Below, piece after piece: positions 19,508-28,876 of a DNA stretch of 64,000 nt. The stretch is from Bacteroides propionicigenes (GTDB taxonomy: Bacteria; Bacteroidota; Bacteroidia; Bacteroidales; Bacteroidaceae), in the NCBI RefSeq assembly GCF_018390535.1, contig NZ_JAHBBW010000001.1, forward strand, positions 558,001 to 622,000, in the 5' to 3' direction. A program made the translations under genes and the position numbers. The notes below the pieces were generated by a model that worked only from the letters and a program-made list of their open reading frames with translations, was not told where the DNA came from and did not search any database. Positions within the stretch are counted from its first letter, which is position 1, and each line of letters opens with the position of its first letter.

Positions 19508-20764
19508 ATGGAAAAGACTTGGAGATGGTTCGGTAAGAAAGACAAGATAACACTCGATATGCTTCGTCAAATCGGCGTGGAAGGTATAGTTACCGCCCTG
19601 CACGATGTGCCCAATGGCGAAATATGGACAGAAGAAGCTATCAACGATTTAAAAAAATATATTGAATCCTACGGCTTACGTTGGTCTGTTGTGGAGAGCC
19701 TGCCCGTATGTGAGGCCATTAAGTATGCAGGACCGGAACGCGAACAGCTAATAGAAAACTATAAAGTCAGTCTCGCCAATTTGGGTAAATGCGGTGTAAA
19801 GACTGTATGCTATAACTTTATGCCCGTTATCGATTGGATACGCACCGATTTACAACACCCCTGGGCGGACGGCACTTCATCGCTCTATTTCGACCGGGTA
19901 CGTTTTGCTTATTTCGACCTGCGCATTCTTCAACGCGAAGGGGCTGAGAAAGACTATTCGGCAGAAGAGCTGGCTAAGGTAGCCGAACTGGACAAAACCA
20001 TTACCGAAGCCGAGAAAGAAAGCCTCATCGACACAATCATCGTAAAGACACAGGGATTCGTAAACGGCAATATCAAGGAAGGTGACAAGAATCCTGTGAA
20101 CATCTTCAAGAACCTGCTGGCTCTATACAAAGGTATCGACCGCGACGCACTCCGCGAAAATATGCGGTATTTCCTTGCAGCTATCATGCCGGTATGCGAG
20201 GAGTACGGAGTAAATATGTGCGTACATCCCGACGATCCTCCTTTCCAAGTATTGGGTTTGCCGCGTATCGTGACCAACGAAGAGGACATTGCATGGTTCC
20301 TGAATGCCGTGGACAATCCTCACAACGGACTGACTTTCTGTGCCGGCTCGCTCAGCGCAGGAGAGCATAACGACACCCGCGAACTTGCCAAGAAATTTGC
20401 ATCACGCACCCACTTTGTGCATCTGCGCAGCACTGCAGCCATGCCGGGCGGTAACTTTATAGAGAGCTCTCACCTGACAGGACGCGGACACCTTATCGAC
20501 CTTATCCGTATCTTCGAGAAAGAGAACCCGAACCTGCCGATGCGTGTAGACCACGGACGAATGATGCTGGGCGATGAAAACAAAGGATACAATCCCGGAT
20601 ATTCATTCCATGGCCGTATGCTGGCACTGGCACAGGTAGAAGGCATGATGGCGGTAGTACAGGATGAGATGGGGAGTAAAATGAAGAATGAAGAACGAAA
20701 GATAAGAACGATAAATAAAAAAAGAAAGAAAAATTATGAACGAACAATTCAGTATTGCAGGTAA
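19508..20764 (+). CDS. uxuA: Mannonate dehydratase with extended C-terminus
   Basis: UxuA dehydrates D-mannonate to 2-keto-3-deoxygluconate in glucuronate catabolism. The protein is similar to the family along its length: MEKTWRWFGKKDKITLDMLRQIGVEGIVTALHDVPNG at the start, and metal-site residues in CVHPDDPP, FCAGSLS and RVDHGRMML. The frame gives 418 residues, against 394 for E. coli UxuA. The last 27 are a charged tail encoded by AAGAATGAAGAACG-like sequence that overlaps the next gene by 29 bases. Deleting one G from GGGG at 20671-20674 would give a stop after residue 391, so an indel or sequencing error is likely. The N-terminal assignment is secure. Confidence 0.92.
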   Translation: MEKTWRWFGKKDKITLDMLRQIGVEGIVTALHDVPNGEIWTEEAINDLKKYIESYGLRWSVVESLPVCEAIKYAGPEREQLIENYKVSLANLGKCGVKTVCYNFMPVIDWIRTDLQHPWADGTSSLYFDRVRFAYFDLRILQREGAEKDYSAEELAKVAELDKTITEAEKESLIDTIIVKTQGFVNGNIKEGDKNPVNIFKNLLALYKGIDRDALRENMRYFLAAIMPVCEEYGVNMCVHPDDPPFQVLGLPRIVTNEEDIAWFLNAVDNPHNGLTFCAGSLSAGEHNDTRELAKKFASRTHFVHLRSTAAMPGGNFIESSHLTGRGHLIDLIRIFEKENPNLPMRVDHGRMMLGDENKGYNPGYSFHGRMLALAQVEGMMAVVQDEMGSKMKNEERKIRTINKKRKKNYERTIQYCR

Positions 20765-21551
20765 AGTGGCAGTCATCACCGGTGCAGGTGGTGTACTGGG
20801 TGGCAGCATTGCCAAGTGTTTTATGCAACAAGGTGCTAAGGTGGTGGCAGTAGACATCCGCCAAGAGCAACTGGACAAGCGTGTAGAAGAACTGAAAACA
20901 TATGGTGAGGATGTAATCGGTATCGTGGGTAACGTACTGGACATAGCCAGTCTTGAAAAACTTGCCGATGATATTGTTGCCAAGTGGGGACGCATCGACA
21001 TCCTGCTCAACATTGCCGGTGGAAATATGCCGGGCGCGACTTTGGCTCCCGACCAACACTTCTACGACATGGACATTGCCTGCTGGGAGAAAGTAACCAA
21101 TCTGAATATGAACGGAACCGTTTATCCGTCTTTGGTATTCAGCAAAGTGATGGCAAAACAAGGCAAAGGATGTATCGTCAATGTGTCTTCAATGGCAGCT
21201 TACAGCGCTATTACCCGCGTACCGGGCTATTCGGCAGCCAAAACAGCCGTTGCCAACTTCACTCAATGGCTTGCCAGCGAACTGGCTCTGAAATACGGAG
21301 ACGGTATCCGTGTCAACGCCATTGCTCCGGGCTTCTTCATCGGCGACCAGAACCGTGCCGTGCTCATCAATCCGGACGGCTCGCTGACCGACCGCAGCAA
21401 GAAAGTATTGGCAAAAACTCCGATGAAACGTTTCGGTGACATCAATGAGCTGAATGGTGCTGTACAGTTCCTATGCAGTGATGCCGCCAGCTTCGTCACA
21501 GGCGCATTGCTTCCTATTGACGGTGGTTTCAGCGCATTCAGCGGCGTATAA
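20736..21551 (+). CDS. SDR oxidoreductase, probable D-mannonate oxidoreductase
   Basis: The 271-residue short-chain dehydrogenase has the NAD(P) loop TGAGGVLGGSIA (residues about 15-26), NIAGG, the catalytic Ser region NVSSMAAY, and the YSAAK catalytic motif near residue 167. It starts at ATG 20736, inside the tail of uxuA. Pairing with mannonate dehydratase suggests that it interconverts fructuronate and mannonate, a role filled by SDR enzymes in Bacteroidetes. The substrate is inferred from context. A strong bidirectional terminator follows. Confidence 0.85.
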   Translation: MNEQFSIAGKVAVITGAGGVLGGSIAKCFMQQGAKVVAVDIRQEQLDKRVEELKTYGEDVIGIVGNVLDIASLEKLADDIVAKWGRIDILLNIAGGNMPGATLAPDQHFYDMDIACWEKVTNLNMNGTVYPSLVFSKVMAKQGKGCIVNVSSMAAYSAITRVPGYSAAKTAVANFTQWLASELALKYGDGIRVNAIAPGFFIGDQNRAVLINPDGSLTDRSKKVLAKTPMKRFGDINELNGAVQFLCSDAASFVTGALLPIDGGFSAFSGV

Positions 21552-21578
21552 ATCCATTCTTATAAAATGCACAAAAAC

Positions 21579-21611
21579 AAAGGTATGTGTCGTGTGGCAC
21601 ATACCTTTTTT
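21579..21611. terminator. Bidirectional intrinsic terminator
   Basis: AAAGGTATGTG (21579-21589) pairs perfectly with CACATACCTTT (21598-21608), with an 8-base loop and T-runs on both strands. It separates the convergent SDR and histidine kinase genes and abuts the kinase stop codon. Confidence 0.9.
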
Positions 21612-24392
21612 CTAAGCTATCGGTAACGTAAACCAAAAACACGCCCCTTTACCAGGTTCGCTATCCACACCGATTATGCCTCCCAACTGTTCAATAATAC
21701 TCTTGCAGATAGGTAATCCTAATCCGGTACCATGCACAAAAGTATTCAGTTTGACAAAACGTTCAAAAATATCGGCCTGCTGTTCCCGACTGATACCTAT
21801 CCCCGTATCAGCCACATAAAAGCGTAAATGGTTTGCATCCACCTGGTCATACCCTAAACGTATACTACCGGCTGATGTAAACTTTACCGCATTATTAATG
21901 AAGTTGAATAGAACCTGATTCAGACGGTTACGGTCGCTGACAATAATACACTCCGGCAAATGTCGTTCAAAAAGAATCTCCACTCCGGGCTGGGCTTTCA
22001 TCTTCATGGTACGTACTATATCTTCACATAAGAAATTCACATCCAGTTCCTTGTGTACCAAGTCAAAAGTACCCGCTTCTATTTTTGAGAGGTCCAATAT
22101 ATCGGAAATAAGCTGCAACAATAGTTCATTATTCTCTTCCACAATCGCCATGTACTGTTCCCGCTCTTCGGGATTCTCATCTTGCAGCAACAAGCTGGAG
22201 AAGCCCACTATCGCATTCAGCGGGGTACGTATCTCATGGCTCATGTTGGCAAGGAAAGCACTCTTCAGCCTATCGGCGGTTTCCGCTTTCTCCTTGGCAT
22301 CAATCAACATGGCTTCCGTTTCTTTCAGTTCCGTAATGTCGTAGTTCACGCCGATAAGTTCTATGATACCCTCTTCCGGTGCAAACTGATTCACCACTAC
22401 ATTGGTACGCACCCAGTTCCACTTGCCCTTCGTGCCCGGACGTAAGATGCGCATTTCACCTTTAAAGTTTTTGACCTCACCGATACGCGCTTTATAGAAA
22501 AAGTCCAGCATCCGCTTTCTATCATCCGGATGCATCTTGCTATACACGCCGACAACCTCCGGCAATGAAGCGCTTTCGTCCTCACCCATATTTTTATACC
22601 ATTGCTTAATGGCATAACCTTTCCTGTCCAGCAAATTCAACTTGGCATAACCCACCTTTGCATAGTCGGAAATCAACAGGAAGAAGTTTTCAAAGTCACA
22701 GATACGGCTTAAAGCGTCTATGCGCTCGGTATTGTCTATATTAATCAGAGCATACCCGGTACAATTTCCGCTATTGTCATATAGCTTGCTGACTTTGGTA
22801 TACAGATTTATTATATTACGCTTCGCAGAAGGATAATACCCCTCTATATTCTCAAATTCATAATCCAACCGGAAGTCCACTGCATCCAAAGCACGTATTT
22901 GTTCCGCCAGTTGGGGAGATATGTTCGGATTCTCAAACAGGTTAATGCCTATCACATCCGCTTTATCACGAATGCCGAATATCTCCATGTTCTTATTATT
23001 GATATCCAGCAGGAATCCGTTCTTATCATAAATCTCCACTCCGGCAGGTATGTTGGCAAAGATATTCTTAAAAAGTTTCTCGCTGCGGTCCAAAGCCTGA
23101 TGTGCTTGTACAGTATCGGTAGTGTCCAGATAGAGAGACATAACCTCATCATTTCCGGGAGAGTAGAGAACTGTATGACACACCCTCCCGGTATGTTCAA
23201 ACGTCAAGTCTTGTTCTTTATGCAAACCGCCACCCAGCAGCTCTAACAGATAATTAAGCTTCTCAGTAGGGTCTCCATAGATTTCGGAAGCAGTCTTGCC
23301 GATAAAGTTTTCCACCGGCTTTCCCAAGAATTCTTCGAATCTTCGGTTCACGCTTGTCAGACGAAAGTCGCAAGGCATCCCCTCCTTATCACGTATAATG
23401 GACATACGCACATATCCCAAAGGCATATAATGAAATAGATTGCTAAGGAAATTACGTTCACGTACGGCATTATCTTTACTATTACGCAACTCTCTACAAA
23501 TAGATACGATATTGGCAAGTGATACCAACCATTGATAATCCTCGTTTGTCCACAGTACCGAACGGTCCAGAATATCCACTCCTACAAAGCCCCATACATG
23601 GTCATTCACAATAAGAGGAACTATCATTAAGGCCTTAACGTTTTGCCGTACATATATACTGTACTCATAATCCGACATCCCGGGCATCCGTCCGATGCTC
23701 TCCAGCATTACAGGTTTGCCTTGCAGCAATTGCGTATTGCACCAAGGTAACATCTCTACAGAGAGATGTTGCATCCGTTCTTTCTCAGAATCCACCCCGG
23801 AGGCTGAAACCTCATAAGTACAGTTCAGAAAATCATGATCTGCAGTATATTCAAATATATACGCACGACCCGCATGGAAGAAATCAAGAATATCTTTCAA
23901 TACATTATAAACAGCACCGTCCACTTCATCTTCTTTGAGGAAGCTAAAAAGTGATTGTGAAATGGAAGTCTGGCGGAAAAGCAAGTCATTGAGCCGACGC
24001 ACAATATCTTTTTCCTGAAGATCCTGTGAAGTATTGAGTAACTGCACTATACCGAACACATGGACGGAACCGTCGGGAGCCACTTCCTTATAGCCCACAC
24101 GTGAATTAACCCACCGCAGCTCGTCACGCACCATCACAGGATAGGTTTGCTCATACACATCGAGATAGAGCAAGGCTTTGTACTGGCGATCTATACGGTC
24201 GCGGTAGTCTTCGGGAATCATGCGGAAGAAATCATCAAAGGTTATCACCTCGCTCTCCAGTTCCAACAGTTCGCAGACATATTCCGAACACAGAAAGGTT
24301 TGTGTAGCAAAGTCTCCCTCCCACCAACCTATTCGTCCCAGCTTGCTCATTTTCAGAAAACGTTCACTATCATCCCTATCGGTAACTGCCAT
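21612..24392 (-). CDS. Soluble multi-PAS/GAF sensor histidine kinase
   Basis: The 926-residue protein has no membrane segment or signal peptide, so it should sense a cytoplasmic cue. In order it shows a PAS-like domain (about 10-130), a GAF domain (about 150-310), and three further PAS domains (about 330-440, 450-560, 580-695). A HisKA domain follows with the phosphorylated His719 in [20 protein letters not shown], then a HATPase_c domain (about 820-926) with NNAVKFT, DTGIGI and GTGLGLPI. There is no receiver domain, so a separate response regulator must exist elsewhere. It is divergent from the TonB receptor gene. The ligand is unknown. Confidence 0.92.
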   Translation of the reverse strand: MAVTDRDDSERFLKMSKLGRIGWWEGDFATQTFLCSEYVCELLELESEVITFDDFFRMIPEDYRDRIDRQYKALLYLDVYEQTYPVMVRDELRWVNSRVGYKEVAPDGSVHVFGIVQLLNTSQDLQEKDIVRRLNDLLFRQTSISQSLFSFLKEDEVDGAVYNVLKDILDFFHAGRAYIFEYTADHDFLNCTYEVSASGVDSEKERMQHLSVEMLPWCNTQLLQGKPVMLESIGRMPGMSDYEYSIYVRQNVKALMIVPLIVNDHVWGFVGVDILDRSVLWTNEDYQWLVSLANIVSICRELRNSKDNAVRERNFLSNLFHYMPLGYVRMSIIRDKEGMPCDFRLTSVNRRFEEFLGKPVENFIGKTASEIYGDPTEKLNYLLELLGGGLHKEQDLTFEHTGRVCHTVLYSPGNDEVMSLYLDTTDTVQAHQALDRSEKLFKNIFANIPAGVEIYDKNGFLLDINNKNMEIFGIRDKADVIGINLFENPNISPQLAEQIRALDAVDFRLDYEFENIEGYYPSAKRNIINLYTKVSKLYDNSGNCTGYALINIDNTERIDALSRICDFENFFLLISDYAKVGYAKLNLLDRKGYAIKQWYKNMGEDESASLPEVVGVYSKMHPDDRKRMLDFFYKARIGEVKNFKGEMRILRPGTKGKWNWVRTNVVVNQFAPEEGIIELIGVNYDITELKETEAMLIDAKEKAETADRLKSAFLANMSHEIRTPLNAIVGFSSLLLQDENPEEREQYMAIVEENNELLLQLISDILDLSKIEAGTFDLVHKELDVNFLCEDIVRTMKMKAQPGVEILFERHLPECIIVSDRNRLNQVLFNFINNAVKFTSAGSIRLGYDQVDANHLRFYVADTGIGISREQQADIFERFVKLNTFVHGTGLGLPICKSIIEQLGGIIGVDSEPGKGACFWFTLPIA

Positions 24393-24574
24393 AATCTCTT
24401 TTTTTGAATTAAAGCAACAAATATAATTATTTATGATAAGAACAGCAACATTTCATTCTCAAAAGCCATGTAACAGAACCTTAATACTTTTGAAAGCATA
24501 ATGTACACACTCCGTATCAAACACGTAACATCATCAGCGCATCTTTGCAGCGAATTAAGAAACGTATAAAAGAG

Positions 24575-27283
24575 ATGAGCACGAAATTAGATTTAGGAAA
24601 GATTTTCTTCCTTATTTTATTCCTTACACTTTCTGCCATGACGGTCATGGCAGGTACCATCAAAGGTACTATCACCGACAGGCAGACCCGGGAGCCGCTG
24701 ACCGGAGCTACCGTACAGATAGCGGGAACTACGCAAGGCGCCATCGCCGATATAGACGGCAACTACTCTCTGGATGTAAAAAACGGAACTTACACATTAT
24801 CCATTAAATATGTAGGCTACAAAGACATCGTCATGAATAATGTAAAAACAGGCAATGCCGATGTCGTACTGAACTTTGAGCTGGAGAGCGACGCGCAGGC
24901 GCTGGGTGAAGTATCCGTAGTAGCCCGAAAGAACCTTGAAGGCGAACGTGCACTGCAAATGGAACGCCAAAACGCCACCCTCGCCATCGAGAACCTCGGT
25001 TCAAAGGAAATGGGCATCAAAGGCATCGGCAATGTGGAAGAAGGAGTAAAGAAGATTACAGGTATCTCCATTGCCGACGCAGGACAACTCATCGTGCGCG
25101 GACTGGGCGACCGGTACAGCACAACCACCCTGAACGGACTTCCCATAGCTTCTCCCAATCCCGACAACAAACTGATTCCGCTGGACCTCTTTCCATCGAG
25201 CACCGTACAGAACATCACCGTAAGCAAAGTATATAATGCGGAAGCCTTTGCCGACTATTCGGGCGCGCACATCGACATCAACACCAAAGAGAGTATCACC
25301 GAAGATTTCTTCAATATCAGTTTCAACACCGGCGGCAAGTTCAACACTTTGGGCAAAGACCGCTACCGGATGAACCGCAACGGCTCGCTGTTCAAGACTT
25401 CCGGTGTAGACCAAGCCGCACTCGATATGTCCCTGTCGGATTTTGACGACTATGTAAAGACCGGAAATATATTCGACACCTCGTTTGCCGTAAAGAAGAA
25501 ATCATCCCTGCCGGACTTTGGCGGCAACCTCGGTTTCGGCAAGAACATCGGCATTGGCAACCAGACACTCAGCATACTGGCATCCGTAAGCGCCGGCAAC
25601 GGCTATCAAAATATGGACAACGCCTTCTATAAAACTCTGGAAGCGACAGGCAATGTACAGGATAACTTCTCATACGACAGCTATGCACAAGAGTTGAAAC
25701 TCGCGGCACTGGGACACGTAGGCTATACCCTGCGCCGACACGACCGCATCGGTTACACCTTTTTCTATGCACGCAATGCCGTAGACACTTACCAGCGCCG
25801 CGAAGGTATAGACGCAGAGGACCACGAACTGACCGGAAGCAACAGCATCACACATATCTACACCCTGCAGAACCACCAACTGAACGGGCTCCACGACTTC
25901 GGCGAGCGCGAACAGTGGGAACTGACTTGGGGCGGATCGTACAGCAAGACCGGAAGCGAAGAACCGGACAGACGCCAAGTGATGTACATCAAGAATGACG
26001 ACGGCACACTCGGCCTCTTCAAGCTGAACCGCCAAGAAACCATGCGTTACTTCGGCAGCCTGGACGAGGAAGAATGGAACGGGAACCTCGCCATGCGCTG
26101 GAAATGGAGTGAAAACAACTTCCTGAAACTGGGTTTCAACTACAAAAACAAGAACCGCGACTACAAAGCAACCCGTTTCTACTACAACCTGAACAGGATT
26201 AATCCCGACATCACCGACATTTACGACACCGACGGTTTCCTGAACCAAGCAAACATTGCAGACGGGAACATAGTAGTACAGCGTGTGATGCAGCCCAAAG
26301 ACAGTTACCGTGCAGGAAACGAAATCTACTCCGGCTACCTTCTGACCGACTTCTACCCTGTACCGGCATTACTGGTAAACCTCGGCGTGCGCTACGAGAT
26401 AAGCAAACAATGGGTGAACTATGCCACCGACGGCGGCGACTGGTATGCCGAACGACGTAACTTGGACAAGAACGACTTCTTCCCCACCCTGAATCTGAAG
26501 TATGCAGTGAACGACGCCAACAGCATCCGTTTCTCCGCATCCCGCACCGTTACCCGTCCTTCATTCATCGAAATGGCCCCCTTTCTCTATCAGGAGTCTT
26601 ACGGTTCGGCGCAAATCCGCGGTAACGATGAACTGCAAAACGGCTACAACTATAACTTTGACCTGCGCTACGAACGTTTCGGCAAGAACGGAGACATGAT
26701 TTCACTGACCGGTTACTTCAAATACCTCGACAGCCCGATAGAACGCATCCAAGCATTGCAAGGCGGAGCCACACTCCACAGCTTCCGGAACGCGGACAAC
26801 GGAATGGCTGTCGGTGTGGAAGTGGAGTTTCGCAAGCAACTGGTAAACGACCTGCGTCTGGGTGCTAACGTCAGCTATATGTACACCAACGTAAAATTGC
26901 CCGAAGGCGGCGCGTACACCAACAAAGAGCGTCCCTTGCAAGGCGCATCCCCCATTCTTGCCAATGCGGACCTCACCTACTCCCCCCGCTTCGGCGAAGA
27001 GCGGCAACTGAACCTCGCCTTGCTCTACAACCTGCAAGGCAGCCGCATCCATGCGGTAGGCGTGTCCAAGCTGGGGGACATCAAGCAACAAACCCTGCAC
27101 ACTCTGAACTTCAGCGCCGGCTACGACCTCAACAAGCACTTCAGCCTGAAGCTGCAAGTAAACGACCTGTTGAACCGCGACGTTATCTTCAAGCAGGAAG
27201 TACCCGTCACCGGCGAAGAGGTGGAAGTGGAACGCTATAAGAAAAGCGCCAACTTCGAGATAGGTTTCAGCTACAAACTATAA
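24575..27283 (+). CDS. TonB-dependent outer-membrane receptor
   Basis: The 902-residue protein has a signal peptide (LGKIFFLILFLTLSAMTVMAG). A carboxypeptidase-regulatory-like domain follows (about 27-110, TIKGTITDRQTREPLTGATVQI). Next come a TonB plug with RGLGDRYSTTTLNGLPIASP (about 170-195) and a beta-barrel ending in a C-terminal aromatic/hydrophobic strand (ANFEIGFSYKL). This imports a large or scarce ligand across the outer membrane. I chose ATG 24575 because the ten upstream codons precede the signal peptide. CATCTTTG (24540-24547) is a near match to the -7 box. The next gene, 55 bases on, encodes a lipoprotein that is probably its partner. The ligand is not evident. Confidence 0.92.
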   Translation: MSTKLDLGKIFFLILFLTLSAMTVMAGTIKGTITDRQTREPLTGATVQIAGTTQGAIADIDGNYSLDVKNGTYTLSIKYVGYKDIVMNNVKTGNADVVLNFELESDAQALGEVSVVARKNLEGERALQMERQNATLAIENLGSKEMGIKGIGNVEEGVKKITGISIADAGQLIVRGLGDRYSTTTLNGLPIASPNPDNKLIPLDLFPSSTVQNITVSKVYNAEAFADYSGAHIDINTKESITEDFFNISFNTGGKFNTLGKDRYRMNRNGSLFKTSGVDQAALDMSLSDFDDYVKTGNIFDTSFAVKKKSSLPDFGGNLGFGKNIGIGNQTLSILASVSAGNGYQNMDNAFYKTLEATGNVQDNFSYDSYAQELKLAALGHVGYTLRRHDRIGYTFFYARNAVDTYQRREGIDAEDHELTGSNSITHIYTLQNHQLNGLHDFGEREQWELTWGGSYSKTGSEEPDRRQVMYIKNDDGTLGLFKLNRQETMRYFGSLDEEEWNGNLAMRWKWSENNFLKLGFNYKNKNRDYKATRFYYNLNRINPDITDIYDTDGFLNQANIADGNIVVQRVMQPKDSYRAGNEIYSGYLLTDFYPVPALLVNLGVRYEISKQWVNYATDGGDWYAERRNLDKNDFFPTLNLKYAVNDANSIRFSASRTVTRPSFIEMAPFLYQESYGSAQIRGNDELQNGYNYNFDLRYERFGKNGDMISLTGYFKYLDSPIERIQALQGGATLHSFRNADNGMAVGVEVEFRKQLVNDLRLGANVSYMYTNVKLPEGGAYTNKERPLQGASPILANADLTYSPRFGEERQLNLALLYNLQGSRIHAVGVSKLGDIKQQTLHTLNFSAGYDLNKHFSLKLQVNDLLNRDVIFKQEVPVTGEEVEVERYKKSANFEIGFSYKL

Positions 27284-27338
27284 ATCCTTTTAAATAGAGT
27301 ATAAACAGACGAACAGTCAATTTAAAAACAACTGAATT

Positions 27339-28502
27339 ATGAAAGCAATGAAATTGAAATTCTATTCTTTGGCTCTTGCAGCCGGAATGCTTACCCTCAC
27401 CGCCTGTAGCGATGACAACAACGACAACAACGGTGACAAAGGTAATGAGATAGAAAACGGCAGTACCCTGAAAGGTACTATCACCGAAGACGTGACCCTG
27501 ACGGCCGGCAGCACCTACAAGTTGAGCGGAGAATATATTGTAGAGGCGGGCGCCACACTGAACATTGAAGAAGGCGTAAAGATTATCTCCGTCTACGACA
27601 ATATCGTAGACTATATTTTGGTGAAACAGGGCGCTAAAATCAATGCCGTAGGCACTCCCGACAAGCCCATCATCATGACCAGCGAAAAAGAAGAACCCGG
27701 TGCATGGGGCGGTATCCACATCTGCGGAAAGGCACACACCAACGCTGAAGGCGGTAAAGGAAGCTCTGAAATAGGCGGCGCCGTATATGGCGGCAATGAT
27801 GATGCCGACAACTCCGGTACGTTGCAATACATCCGTTTGGAATATACCGGTTTTGCTTTCGACGAAGAGCATGAAGCCAACGGAATCTCCTTCTACGGTG
27901 TAGGCAGCGGTACAATCGTAGACCACTGCGAGGCTTACAAAGGTTCGGACGATGGTTTCGAGTTCTTCGGAGGTTCGGTAAATGTAAGCAATATGGTGGT
28001 GGTGAGTTGCAGCGACGACTCCTTCGACTGGACGGAAGGCTGGAACGGAAAAGGCACAGACCTCGTTGCCTATCAGGAAGCCAAAGCTACATTGGGCTAC
28101 GACTGCGACTGCCTCATCGAAGCCGACAACAACGAAAACGACAATGCAGCCACTCCCGTATCGCATCCTGTACTCAAGAACCTCATTCTTGCAGGTAACG
28201 GCGAAAGCAAGCAGGGCATCCGCCTGCGCCGCGGTACTCAAGCCGACATAGACAATGCCAAAGTATGCGGTAAAGGCCAACCGCTGGTTGTAGAAAGCCC
28301 GTTAACGAATGCCGCACTGAAAAACGGTACTTCCAAACTGACCAATATGACCATCACCGCCGCATTGAAATCCGACGGAGACTACACCAATAATGACTTC
28401 ACCGCCGTAACAAGCAACAAAGTAGACGAAGCTCTGTCATACGCTTCCTTCGATGCCATTAAAGCCGCATGCGACTGGATGAAGGGAAGCTGGGTAAAAT
28501 AA
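27339..28502 (+). CDS. Surface lipoprotein with right-handed beta-helix fold
   Basis: The 387-residue product has a lipoprotein signal peptide with the lipid-accepting Cys at residue 23 (LTACSDDN), then an Asp/Asn/Gly-rich linker. The body has repeated strands typical of right-handed parallel beta-helix proteins (NISVYDN, GGIHICG, LQYIRLEYTG, ISFYGVGSGTIVDHCEAYKGSDDGF). The acidic N-terminus suggests surface export. It is co-oriented with the TonB receptor 55 bases upstream, so a receptor-lipoprotein pair is likely. It is not a SusD homologue. The ligand is unknown. Confidence 0.8.
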   Translation: MKAMKLKFYSLALAAGMLTLTACSDDNNDNNGDKGNEIENGSTLKGTITEDVTLTAGSTYKLSGEYIVEAGATLNIEEGVKIISVYDNIVDYILVKQGAKINAVGTPDKPIIMTSEKEEPGAWGGIHICGKAHTNAEGGKGSSEIGGAVYGGNDDADNSGTLQYIRLEYTGFAFDEEHEANGISFYGVGSGTIVDHCEAYKGSDDGFEFFGGSVNVSNMVVVSCSDDSFDWTEGWNGKGTDLVAYQEAKATLGYDCDCLIEADNNENDNAATPVSHPVLKNLILAGNGESKQGIRLRRGTQADIDNAKVCGKGQPLVVESPLTNAALKNGTSKLTNMTITAALKSDGDYTNNDFTAVTSNKVDEALSYASFDAIKAACDWMKGSWVK

Positions 28503-28553
28503 TAATTCTTCCGACTTAGCTCTTACGGCTTGACCTTTACGCTAAGGCACATT

Positions 28554-28632
28554 CTGTCATTCTGAACGAAGTGAAGAATCTCCTCTCTTAATCATGAGGA
28601 GAAGAGATTCTTCACTCCGTTCAGAATGACAG
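28554..28632. repeat. Long inverted repeat after the receptor operon
   Basis: Two 29-base arms (28554-28582 and 28604-28632) match as reverse complements at 28 of 29 positions, beginning CTGTCATTCTGAACG. The loop is 21 bases. It resembles a dispersed palindromic repeat found between genes in many bacteria, and may also end the receptor transcript. The remaining sequence to 28876 is pyrimidine-rich in part and contains no gene I can support. Confidence 0.85.
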
Positions 28633-28863
28633 TTTCTTCAACTACCCCTTCTTCTGCTTCTTCAACTCCTTCTTCACATCCTGTACCTTAATACATCCGG
28701 ATGTTTTTCATAAAAACATGGAGATGTTATGGAACAAAAGAACGAGATGTTGTGACCGCTCAATATAGGCCTCAAAGGTGCTAAGTCCTAATGAGAAAAG
28801 CAATAAAGGAACATCCATTAAAAACAATCTCAAGGAAAAAGAACACACTACCGAAAACTTCCT

Positions 28864-28871
28864 TAATTTTG
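28864..28871 (+). promoter_or_regulatory. -7-like box just before the TPR regulator
   Basis: TAATTTTG matches TAnnTTTG but lies only 5 bases before the ATG at 28877. If used, it would give an almost leaderless transcript; it may be fortuitous. Confidence 0.3.
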
Positions 28872-28876
28872 CACCC

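Noticed and set aside
24500..24508. AATGTACAC before the TonB receptor as a third copy of the 30649/31325 element
   Set aside because: Only nine bases match, and the downstream ATTCAAT and TTTG offsets are not kept.
28635..28720. Possible remnant gene on the minus strand in the pyrimidine-rich stretch
   Set aside because: A short Lys-rich frame ends in TAG but has no proper start and is interrupted upstream; more likely spacer sequence.
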